Assembly: GCA_934597585.1 (NCBI GenBank)
Contig: CAKTSA010000055.1
Coordinates: 1-7,673, forward strand
DNA: 7,673 nucleotides
Origin: an uncultured Oscillospiraceae bacterium
GTDB lineage: Bacteria; Bacillota; Clostridia; Oscillospirales; Oscillospiraceae
Direction of reading: 5' to 3'
Of this stretch, positions 1 to 6,132 are shown piece by piece. The number at the start of each line of letters is the position of its first letter. The stretch's first letter is position 1. A model generated the notes under the pieces. The model was not told the origin of the DNA. It ran no database searches and worked only from the letters and a program-made list of their open reading frames with translations. The position numbers were made by a program, and so were the translations under genes.

Positions 1-293
1 ATCTCCATCGGTATCGCCATACCTATGCCTCCATGCTTTTGGAGCAGGAGATCAACCCCAAGATCGTCCAGAAGCTGTTGGGTCATCGGGATGTATCCAC
101 CACGCTGGGCATCTATACTCATGTGGTGCCGGAGGTATTCGCCGGCGTTGCTGCCGCTGTGGATACCGCCTCGCAGCAGTTGATGGACGGCACTTACACG
201 CCCAAGCGCAGCGCAGAAGCCGTCAGGGCGCAGCTACAGCAAATCGACCCGATGTTGTCAGAGGATATGACCGTGAATCTCAAGTATTTGTAA
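1..293 (+). CDS. Tyrosine recombinase/integrase, C-terminal fragment (5' part outside window)
   Basis: The reading frame enters from the left edge (first full codon at position 3) and stops with TAA at 291-293, giving 96 visible residues. They contain the C-terminal catalytic core of a phage/ICE-type tyrosine recombinase: the His-x-x-Arg box followed by HTYAS (HRYRHTYAS, visible residues 2-10), the LGH motif with its His at about residue 28, and the nucleophile Tyr at about residue 38 in GIYTHV. About 58 residues follow the Tyr, which is rather long for the family. Such enzymes cut and rejoin att sites to integrate or excise mobile elements. The gene converges on the 3' end of a tRNA-Val gene 165 bases away, the usual position of an integrase near an att site in or beside a tRNA. 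Whether the whole enzyme is intact cannot be seen here. The ATG at 33 is internal and is not the true start. Confidence 0.88.
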   Translation, partial: LHRYRHTYASMLLEQEINPKIVQKLLGHRDVSTTLGIYTHVVPEVFAGVAAAVDTASQQLMDGTYTPKRSAEAVRAQLQQIDPMLSEDMTVNLKYL

Positions 294-420
294 GGTTCTC
301 GGGGCACAAAAGTCGTACAGCTTAATACAGCTAGAGACCTAAAACAAGGCAACATTGGGAAACACAAGACGGAAAAGTGTCCGCCAAACGCAGACATTGA
401 AAATTCCATCAAAAACGAGA
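294..420. other. Intergenic strip between integrase and tRNA terminator, possible att region
   Basis: No gene is supported here. The strip is AT-richer than the core genes and holds an 11-base direct repeat, GGAAACACAAG, at 358-368, with its partner at 429-439 inside the tRNA terminator hairpin. If the recombinase belongs to an integrated element whose end is at this tRNA operon, the attachment core should lie in this strip, in the terminator or in the tRNA-Val 3' end. The second copy of the att core would lie outside the window, so this is inference only. Confidence 0.35.
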
Positions 421-453
421 AAAACCTTGGAAACACAAGGTTTCCAAGGTTTT
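421..453 (-). terminator. Intrinsic terminator of the tRNA operon (possibly bidirectional)
   Basis: A perfect 13-bp inverted repeat has arms at 421-433 and 441-453 (AAAACCTTGGAAA and TTTCCAAGGTTTT) with a 7-base loop. On the minus strand it begins 5 bases past the encoded CCA of tRNA-Val, and its T-rich 3' side is followed by a second run of T's (from 411-415). It is placed to end the tRNA transcript. The A/T ends are symmetric, so it could also stop transcripts from the integrase side. Confidence 0.85.
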
Positions 454-457
454 CTCT

Positions 458-534
458 TGGTGGAGACTGCTGGACTCGAACCAGTGACCTCCTGCGTGTG
501 AAGCAGGCGCTCTAACCAGCTGAGCTAAGCCTCC
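458..534 (-). tRNA. tRNA-Val (anticodon CAC)
   Basis: The minus strand folds as a complete cloverleaf of 77 nt including encoded CCA (458-460). The acceptor stem GGAGGCT pairs with AGTCTCC with one G-U. The D arm reads GCTC...GAGC. The anticodon stem CCTGC/GCAGG carries loop TTCACAC, with anticodon CAC at 498-500. The T arm CTGG-TTCGAGT-CCAG is standard. It is the last gene of the three-tRNA operon and the one next to the integrase, so its 3' end is the most likely insertion target. Confidence 0.96.
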
Positions 535-566
535 ATATATTCGGCAACCCATACGGACTGCCGAAG

Positions 567-641
567 TGGTGACCCGTACGGGACTCGAACCCATGTTACA
601 GCCGTGAAAGGGCCGTGTCTTAACCACTTGACCAACGGGCC
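567..641 (-). tRNA. tRNA-Glu (anticodon TTC)
   Basis: This is a complete 75-nt cloverleaf on the minus strand with encoded CCA (567-569). The acceptor GGCCCGT pairs with ACGGGTC with one G-U. The anticodon stem CGGCC/GGCTG carries loop CTTTCAC, with anticodon TTC at 606-608. The T arm is GGG-TTCGAGT-CCC. It is the middle gene of the operon, separated by 32 bases from tRNA-Val and 48 bases from tRNA-Met. Confidence 0.96.
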
Positions 642-644
642 ATA

Positions 645-686
645 ACCCTGTCGAAGGGTGCGGGAGAGATGTTGCCATCTCTCCCG
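645..686 (-). other. Intercistronic hairpins between tRNA-Met and tRNA-Glu
   Basis: A perfect 10-bp stem (CGGGAGAGAT at 661-670, ATCTCTCCCG at 677-686, 6-base loop) lies 3 bases beyond the CCA of tRNA-Met, and a smaller 5-bp stem follows (645-649 with 655-659). Neither is followed by a T run on the minus strand, so they are more likely processing or spacer structures in the tRNA precursor than terminators. Confidence 0.6.
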
Positions 687-689
687 CGA

Positions 690-766
690 TGGTAGCGGCG
701 ACTGGATTCGAACCGGTGACACTGCGGGTATGAACCGCATGCTCTAGCCAACTGAGCTACGCCGCC
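690..766 (-). tRNA. tRNA-Met (anticodon CAT), elongator type
   Basis: This is a complete 77-nt cloverleaf on the minus strand with encoded CCA (690-692). The anticodon CAT is at 730-732 in loop TTCATAC, closed by stem TGCGG/CCGCA. The acceptor GGCGGCG pairs fully with CGCCGCT (G-U at the first pair). That pair, and the lack of three consecutive G-C pairs in the anticodon stem, argue for elongator rather than initiator tRNA. The T stem ACCGG/CCAGT has an unusual C-A mismatch at its middle pair. It is the first gene of the operon. Confidence 0.95.
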
Positions 767-790
767 ATGTGCTCTCGACAGGCACGAATT

Positions 791-820
791 ACTATAGCAC
801 ATGCTGCCGGGTTTTGTCAA
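791..820 (-). promoter_or_regulatory. Promoter of the tRNA operon
   Basis: Reading the minus strand there is a perfect -35 TTGACA (820-815), an 18-base spacer and a -10 TATAGT (796-791). The start point should be near 784, about 18 bases before the tRNA-Met 5' end at 766. A strong sigma-A type promoter suits a stable-RNA operon. Confidence 0.8.
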
Positions 821-829
821 TACCTTTTT

Positions 830-856
830 GAAAAATTTTGGAACCAGGAGGGGTTC
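830..856 (-). terminator. Weak terminator candidate after the XRE gene
   Basis: On the minus strand, just after the XRE stop codon, a 5-bp stem (GAACC at 841-845 with GGTTC at 852-856) is followed by an A/T stretch ending in five T's (835-831). The stem is short, so termination may be partial and some transcription may run into the tRNA promoter directly downstream. Confidence 0.35.
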
Positions 857-862
857 GGGGCA

Positions 863-1162
863 TTACCGCTCAACATGCAGCTTGTGCAGCTGCCGAAGAT
901 GATCTATCAGCTGTTGGACAAGCTGTATATCCTCGTCGGAAAGCCCGGAGACATTGACCGTGGCGGTAGTATAGATGCCCAACAAGTAATCTGCGGACAC
1001 CTTGAACAAACCAGCCAACTCGACAATGTATTGTGTAGAGGGAACGGAGATCCCTTGTTCCCATGCGTTGACGCTGGAACGTGTAATGCCCAGCTGTTTT
1101 GCCAGATCCGCTTGCGTAAGACCTCTTTGCTCCCGAATCGCTTTGATTCTATCTGCGACCAT
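863..1162 (-). CDS. XRE-family helix-turn-helix transcriptional regulator (99 aa)
   Basis: This is a small DNA-binding protein of the Cro/CI (XRE) family. The HTH covers about residues 14-41 (LTQADLAKQLGITRSSVNAW...), with the family signature continuing into the LAGLFKVSADYLLG segment (49-62). The C-terminal stretch 75-96 is rich in spaced Leu/Ile/Val and looks like a short amphipathic helix, perhaps for dimerisation. There is no sensor or peptidase domain. The ATG at 1162 follows an AGGGTGAT-like ribosome binding site. The gene diverges from the lipoprotein gene, and its promoter overlaps that gene's promoter, so it probably controls both itself and the plus-strand pair; this is inference from layout. 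Its ligand or signal is unknown. Confidence 0.9.
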   Translation of the reverse strand: MVADRIKAIREQRGLTQADLAKQLGITRSSVNAWEQGISVPSTQYIVELAGLFKVSADYLLGIYTTATVNVSGLSDEDIQLVQQLIDHLRQLHKLHVER

Positions 1163-1208
1163 TTACATCACCCTGTGTAGTATGGTAAAGATGGCAAGCA
1201 GATATTGC

Positions 1209-1237
1209 ATTATCAAAATGATATTTTAGATTGACAA
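1209..1237 (-). promoter_or_regulatory. Promoter of the XRE gene
   Basis: On the minus strand a -35 TTGTCA (1237-1232), a 17-base spacer and a -10 GATAAT (1214-1209) give a start near 1202, about 40 bases before the XRE ATG. Its -35 lies on top of the -35 of the divergent lipoprotein promoter, so one bound protein could block both. Confidence 0.6.
1211..1223. promoter_or_regulatory. Palindrome TATCA-AAA-TGATA, operator candidate
   Basis: Two perfect 5-base inverted arms (1211-1215 and 1219-1223) flank three A's and overlap the -10 of the XRE promoter. The size and symmetry fit a half-site pair for a small HTH dimer. No binding data can be read from sequence, and the site is AT-rich, so chance is possible. 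Confidence 0.4.
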
Positions 1238-1239
1238 TC
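1229..1239. promoter_or_regulatory. Palindrome GATTG-A-CAATC over both -35 boxes, operator candidate
   Basis: A perfect 5+1+5 inverted repeat sits exactly where the -35 hexamers of the two divergent promoters overlap. A regulator bound here would cover both -35 boxes. The divergent XRE product is the natural candidate. Part of the symmetry may come simply from the two overlapping TTGACA-like boxes. Confidence 0.4.
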
Positions 1240-1260
1240 GTGAGTTGACGGGTTTATATT
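1231..1260 (+). promoter_or_regulatory. Promoter of the lipoprotein/small-protein pair
   Basis: A perfect -35 TTGACA (1231-1236), an 18-base spacer and -10 TATATT (1255-1260) precede the lipoprotein gene. The start point should fall near 1267, so the leader is very short (about 20 bases) and holds AGGAGG at 1274-1279, six bases from the ATG. Confidence 0.75.
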
Positions 1261-1285
1261 AAAAGTAAAGAAAAGGAGGGGGAAA

Positions 1286-2104
1286 ATGAAAATCAAAAGA
1301 AATGACTACAATTTGTTACTTGTGATTCTTGTTATCATTCTGGCCCTTGTTGGCTGCGGACAAAAATATGCGGACACCGAAGAAAACGAAGCGCAGAGCG
1401 ACCAAATCTTATGTAAAGCATCCTTTTGTGAAGAGCCCGCTTTGGCCACGTCTGGGTGCTGCGAAGCGCATACTTGTCAGATTACAGGGTGCCAGAACGC
1501 AACCGAGGTTCGTTGGGGAAAATATTGCCAAGATCATATGTGCTCAAGAGAAGGCTGTAGCAATCCTCGTGTAGAAGGGAGCGATTTGTGTACCGTACAC
1601 AATGACCCGAATCAAGTGTGCATAGTTGAGGGATGCACAAGACTGAAACAGGATGGCATTGACTATTGTAGTGTGCATAAAACGGGTTTTCTTTGCGGCT
1701 ATCGCGACTGCACCAATCCTACAGAAAATTTTTCAACATTTTGCTCAGAGCATCAAATGGCTGACAAAGAATTGCACTCAGAACCACAAGACACTCCAAA
1801 CGACAACGAGTTGTCCTGCTTGTCCGATATGCTTATCATTGATGAATCTGGCAAACAAATTTGGAAAGTATATGCAAAATCCAGCGAGTTTCATTTTAAG
1901 GCAAGCTGTAGCGGCCCCGGCTATTTCGGGATCAAACTTCTCGACAGCAATCAAGACTTTTGTGCGCTGGTTATGAACGAAGTGGGAAGCTACGAACTAG
2001 ACAAGTCTGTTTATGGTTTAATTGAAGGAGAAATGTACTACATACAGGTCGAATTTTCACACGGCACAATCTCCTACTCATGGTCTGGAACATATGGCCG
2101 CTAA
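1286..2104 (+). CDS. Secreted lipoprotein with five tandem Cys/His modules, function unknown (272 aa)
   Basis: The N-terminus is a lipoprotein signal: basic residues (KIKR), a hydrophobic stretch (about 9-22) and lipobox LVGC with the lipidated Cys at 24, so the protein should be anchored on the outer face of the membrane. Residues 43-156 carry five modules of the form C-x4-C-x(10-11)-C-x2-H: C43/C48/C59/H62, C64/C69/C81/H84, C86/C91/C102/H105, C112/C117/C128/H131 and C137/C142/C153/H156. This resembles zinc-knuckle ligand spacing, but disulfides are equally possible outside the cell. After an acidic, polar linker (157-177) the C-terminal part (178-272) looks like a compact beta-rich domain with many aromatic residues. 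ATG 1286 has an ideal ribosome binding site. Base composition is visibly AT-richer than the core genes, which suggests acquisition. It heads a two-gene unit. I recognise no characterised family. Confidence 0.85.
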   Translation: MKIKRNDYNLLLVILVIILALVGCGQKYADTEENEAQSDQILCKASFCEEPALATSGCCEAHTCQITGCQNATEVRWGKYCQDHMCSREGCSNPRVEGSDLCTVHNDPNQVCIVEGCTRLKQDGIDYCSVHKTGFLCGYRDCTNPTENFSTFCSEHQMADKELHSEPQDTPNDNELSCLSDMLIIDESGKQIWKVYAKSSEFHFKASCSGPGYFGIKLLDSNQDFCALVMNEVGSYELDKSVYGLIEGEMYYIQVEFSHGTISYSWSGTYGR

Positions 2105-2119
2105 GGAATGGAGGGCATT

Positions 2120-2422
2120 ATGGCAAAGAATTTAAATTACGAGTATATTACCCAAAAGCTTCAAGAGATTGGCTACGATTTGCAAGGCCCAAATGTTAAT
2201 TTCTCCGTTTATGTAGGAAATGGTCGGGACTTTTTAATCAATATAACTGATAATGGAGGCATGATAAAATTCAGCAAGGTAGCAGAGCGCGACAAAGTTG
2301 ACATGGCACTATGCCGCATCGATGCGTTGCTACGAAGTGAAAATTGTACTATATCCCGTTTTGAAACAGGAAAAAAGAGCTTTTTGGGCGCTTCAGAATA
2401 CTGTATTGAGTTCTTTAAGTAA
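2120..2422 (+). CDS. Small hypothetical protein (100 aa)
   Basis: I do not recognise this protein. It has no signal peptide or membrane segment and looks like a small cytosolic alpha/beta protein: an N-terminal helix (YEYITQKLQEIGYDL), then strands (VNFSVYVG, FLINITDN, MIKFSKV), a helix (DKVDMALCRIDALLR) and final strands. The ATG at 2120 (MAKNLNY...) is preferred because GGAGG at 2110-2114 is five bases upstream. The in-frame ATG at 2108 overlaps that site and has no usable spacing of its own. It starts 15 bases after the lipoprotein stop with no promoter between, so the two are probably co-transcribed. It is AT-rich like its partner, and a strong terminator follows its stop by one base. Confidence 0.75.
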   Translation: MAKNLNYEYITQKLQEIGYDLQGPNVNFSVYVGNGRDFLINITDNGGMIKFSKVAERDKVDMALCRIDALLRSENCTISRFETGKKSFLGASEYCIEFFK

Positions 2423-2423
2423 C

Positions 2424-2457
2424 AAAAACGCTGCCCGTGTTTACGGGCAGCGTTTTT
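2424..2457. terminator. Bidirectional intrinsic terminator between the small gene and groEL
   Basis: A perfect 15-bp inverted repeat has arms at 2424-2438 and 2443-2457, loop GTTT, a GC core (CGCTGCCCGT/ACGGGCAGCG), A5 on the left and T5 on the right. It therefore works on both strands. It ends the plus-strand lipoprotein unit one base after its stop codon, and the groESL transcript 18 bases after the groEL stop. Confidence 0.95.
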
Positions 2458-2475
2458 ATTGCTTTGTATGGGTTA

Positions 2476-4131
<1,656 letters not shown>

Positions 4132-4142
4132 TTAAAAGGGGT

Positions 4143-4313
4143 ACAGGGGATCTTCCCCTGTTTTGCCGCCGCAGGCGGCAAACTTTTCCAATCATTTTTG
4201 TGACGACATGTGCGTCACAAAAATACTTTGACCCAGCCGCCCTGGGCGGTGTTCACCAGTCCGCAGACTGGTGAGGGGGATATACAAGGGGGATGAAATC
4301 CCCCTTGTAAGAA
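4143..4313 (-). repeat. Structured intergenic repeat, copy C (diverged), between groES and groEL
   Basis: The 206-base intercistronic gap is packed with hairpins. From the groES stop they are: a 12-bp stem (4283-4294/4298-4309), a 9-bp stem (4253-4261/4266-4274), a GC stem (CCGCC 4237-4241/GGCGG 4245-4249), an 11-bp stem (TTTTTGTGACG 4195-4205/CGTCACAAAAA 4213-4223), a 9-bp stem (TTTGCCGCC 4162-4170/GGCGGCAAA 4174-4182) and an 8-bp stem (4143-4150/4154-4161). The 4162-4223 portion matches the layout of the copies at 4755 and 5970, including AATCA just before the TTTTT arm. None of the stems has a good T run after it on the minus strand, so transcription should continue into groEL. Confidence 0.8.
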
Positions 4314-4598
4314 TTACTCCACGATCGCCAGAATATCGCCCTGCTTCACGATGATGTACTCCACATCATCCAGCATCACCTTGGTGCCGGCGTACTTGTC
4401 GGTAATGACCTTGTCGCCGGCCTTCACGGTCATGGTAACGGCCTTGCCGTCCACGGTGCCGCCGGGGCCTACGGCGATCACTTCCGCCACAGAGGGCTTC
4501 TCCTTTGCGCTGCCGGTCAGGATGATGCCACCCTTGGTGGTCTCCTCGGCCTCGGTCATCTTCAGCACCACACGGTCAGCAAGCGGTGTCAGCTTCAT
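4314..4598 (-). CDS. groES: Co-chaperonin GroES (Hsp10), 94 aa
   Basis: This is the heptameric lid of the GroEL cage and is full length for the family. It starts MKLTPLADRVVLK, typical of GroES (beta-barrel core). The mobile loop spans about 16-32, with the GroEL-contacting hydrophobic triplet in GGIIL (23-27). The conserved GPGG (44-47), the GDKV segment and the C-terminal GDILAIVE are all present. ATG 4598 follows AAGGAGG with a 9-base gap. It is the first gene of the groESL operon and is preceded by the CIRCE operator and a sigma-A promoter, so it should be heat-inducible through HrcA. Confidence 0.98.
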   Translation of the reverse strand: MKLTPLADRVVLKMTEAEETTKGGIILTGSAKEKPSVAEVIAVGPGGTVDGKAVTMTVKAGDKVITDKYAGTKVMLDDVEYIIVKQGDILAIVE

Positions 4599-4643
4599 AG
4601 TTGGTTGCCTCCTTATATTTTTTATTTCATAACGAAAACAAGC

Positions 4644-4682
4644 TCAGCGTTAGCACTCAATTCCTTCGAGTGCTAACGCTGA
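4644..4682. promoter_or_regulatory. CIRCE operator (HrcA binding site), extended arms
   Basis: The core TTAGCACTC (4650-4658), a 9-base spacer and GAGTGCTAA (4668-4676) match the CIRCE consensus exactly. The symmetry goes on for six more bases on each side (TCAGCG at 4644-4649 and CGCTGA at 4677-4682), giving 15-bp arms. The predicted transcription start of groESL falls at the upstream edge of the element, so HrcA bound here would block initiation, and the transcript would carry the hairpin at its 5' end. hrcA itself is not in the window. Confidence 0.97.
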
Positions 4683-4684
4683 TT

Positions 4685-4712
4685 ATCATACCACACTTTT
4701 CCTGAATTTCAA
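4685..4712 (-). promoter_or_regulatory. groESL promoter
   Basis: On the minus strand -35 TTGAAA (4712-4707), a 16-base spacer and -10 TATGAT (4690-4685) lie directly upstream of CIRCE, with a start near 4678. This is the standard HrcA-controlled sigma-A layout. Confidence 0.8.
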
Positions 4713-4754
4713 GGGGGAAAATGCAAATATCATAAAAAATTCACAAACGAGGAT

Positions 4755-4955
4755 AAAAGCCTCGCAGAGTTCGCGGCACGAACGCCGCGAAAATTTCAAA
4801 TCATTTTTCTGACGACATGCTCGTCAGAAAAATTCCTCTCGGCCGCCAGTGTGCCCAAAGGGCGCGCGTACCCCAAGGGCACTTATTCCGCTTCGCTCCA
4901 CTGCGCAGCCGGCCGCGATTCCCATTGGCAATGAAATCGTCAGATTTCATGCCAG
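4755..4955 (-). repeat. Structured intergenic repeat, copy A, after the lipid kinase
   Basis: The copy begins right after the lipid kinase stop codon (4956-4958), with two bases between. It holds an end hairpin (GGCAATGAAATC at 4927-4938 pairing with GATTTCATGCC at 4943-4953, one bulged A), a GC-rich middle containing GCCC-AAA-GGGC and two CGGCCG blocks, a perfect 12-bp stem (TTTTTCTGACGA 4804-4815/TCGTCAGAAAAA 4821-4832) and an 8-bp stem (TTCGCGGC 4770-4777/GCCGCGAA 4784-4791), and closes with AAAAGCCTCGCAGAGTTCGC at 4755-4774. It shares its two ends and much of its middle with copy B. It lies between the kinase gene and the groESL promoter. Short open frames through it are by-products of the repeat, not genes. 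Confidence 0.88.
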
Positions 4956-5882
4956 TTATCTCGCCGTGGCATTGCAGGAGCACCCCTCCGGGCCGAAGAA
5001 GTTCAGCTTCTTCTCGCTCATGCGGATGGTCACGTCGCTGTTGGTCACGCTCTCGCCGTCCAGGCAGGTGACGATGTCCGGCTTTGCCGAGTGGATGTGC
5101 ACCACCTTGGGCGTGGAGCAGTGGGCATACTCCGGAAACTTACGGTATTCGCCCTTGGAATAGGGCCCCACAAACTTGGCAAAGGTCAGCCGGGTGACCT
5201 TTTTCACCACCAGGGTATTCAGCACACCGTCATCCATCCGGGCCTCGGCCACCGGCATGAAGCCGCCGCCGTAGTACCGTCCGTTGCACACCGACACCAG
5301 GGAGAAATCGTCCTCCATCACCTGGTCGTCCAGCGTCACCGTCCAGTGGGAGGCGATGCCCTTGAAGAGAAAGTTCACCGCCAGCGACGCGATGTAGCTG
5401 CCCTTGCCGTCCAGCAGGGGGCTCTCGCTGTATTTATGTACGTCCGCCGCCACCCGGGCGTCGATGCCGGAGCAGGCGATGGTCAGGGCAATGCGCCCAT
5501 TGACGTCGATGGCGTCCATGGGGAACTGGGGGCCGTCCCACAGATTCTCCGCGTCCTCGAACCGCGCCGCGTCGGCGCCGAAGTTCTTCAGAAAGTCGTT
5601 GCCCGTCCCCACAGGGATGACGGTCATGGCGGCGTTGTCGTAGCCGATGACGCCGTTGGCCACCTCGTTGACGGTGCCGTCGCCGCCGCAGGCGTAGAAC
5701 CGCAGCTCCTCGCCGCTCTCGCACAGCTTCCGGGCCAGCTCGGTGGCGTGGCCCTGCTTCTTGGTCAGGACGCACTGCACCTCCAGCCCGTGCTTCTCCC
5801 GCAGGGCCTCCGCCATGTCATAGATGCGCTGCCGGCTGTCGCGCTTGCCGGCATTGGGATTGATGATAAAAACATGCTTCAC
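4956..5882 (-). CDS. Diacylglycerol/lipid kinase family protein (YegS/BmrU/DgkB type), 308 aa
   Basis: This is an ATP-dependent lipid kinase of the DAGK-catalytic fold, likely phosphorylating diacylglycerol or a related lipid at the inner face of the membrane to recycle it into phospholipid synthesis. The exact substrate cannot be told from sequence. Motifs in order: NPNAGK (8-13), GGDGTVNEV (66-74) for nucleotide binding, PVGTGNDF (90-97), a GGGFMPVAEARMDDG segment (205-219), and CLDGE (273-277) with the conserved acidic residue near the C-terminus. Length is normal for the family. The start is GTG at 5882: GGAGGGG lies 8 bases upstream, and the nearby ATG is out of frame. It is transcribed alone or with readthrough from the methyltransferase gene, and copy A of the repeat follows its stop. 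Confidence 0.94.
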   Translation of the reverse strand: MKHVFIINPNAGKRDSRQRIYDMAEALREKHGLEVQCVLTKKQGHATELARKLCESGEELRFYACGGDGTVNEVANGVIGYDNAAMTVIPVGTGNDFLKNFGADAARFEDAENLWDGPQFPMDAIDVNGRIALTIACSGIDARVAADVHKYSESPLLDGKGSYIASLAVNFLFKGIASHWTVTLDDQVMEDDFSLVSVCNGRYYGGGFMPVAEARMDDGVLNTLVVKKVTRLTFAKFVGPYSKGEYRKFPEYAHCSTPKVVHIHSAKPDIVTCLDGESVTNSDVTIRMSEKKLNFFGPEGCSCNATAR

Positions 5883-5914
5883 AGTAGCATCCCCTCCGCA
5901 GAGTGTTTTTTCTT

Positions 5915-5923
5915 ATTGTATCA
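5915..5923 (-). promoter_or_regulatory. Possible extended -10 promoter of the lipid kinase gene
   Basis: On the minus strand TGA-TACAAT (5923-5915) is an extended -10 match about 33 bases upstream of the GTG start, leaving room for a short leader with the ribosome binding site. No convincing -35 is seen at the right distance, so it rests on the extended -10 alone. Confidence 0.4.
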
Positions 5924-5969
5924 GCGCTGTGGAAAATTGGATGAACAAAGGTTGAATTTTGCGGCGTTC

Positions 5970-6132
5970 AAAAGCCTCGCAGAGTTCGCCGCCCGCAGGC
6001 GGCGAATCATTTTAATCATTTTTCCGGCGGCGTGTACGTCGGAAAAATTCTTCTCGGCCGCCAGTGTGCCCGAAGGGCGCGCGCAGACGGCCGCAAGCCT
6101 TTTGGCAATGAAATCGTCAGATTTCATGCCAG
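5970..6132 (-). repeat. Structured intergenic repeat, copy B, after the methyltransferase
   Basis: This copy has the same build as copy A. It starts two bases after the methyltransferase stop codon (6133-6135) and shares 32 identical bases with A (6102-6133 against 4925-4956), including the end hairpin at 6104-6130. The middle is shorter than in A but keeps the segment around GGCCGCCAGTGTGCCC and a GCCC-GAA-GGGC hairpin. The second stem is TTTTTCCG (6019-6026) with CGGAAAAA (6040-6047), extendable with a G-T pair. The third is a 9-bp stem, TTCGCCGCC (5985-5993) with GGCGGCGAA (5998-6006). It closes with the same 20 bases as A (5970-5989). It ends about 50 bases before the likely kinase promoter. 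Confidence 0.88.

Noticed and set aside
409..820. Open frames running through the tRNA genes on the minus strand
   Set aside because: They cross three complete cloverleaf tRNAs and the intercistronic hairpins, and are not protein genes.
1653..1976. Alternative frames inside the lipoprotein gene
   Set aside because: They overlap the well-supported lipoprotein frame, which has signal peptide, lipobox, ribosome binding site and internal repeats.
4143..6132. CRISPR array
   Set aside because: The repeats are few, long, diverged, separated by genes and hairpin-rich, with no regular short spacers.
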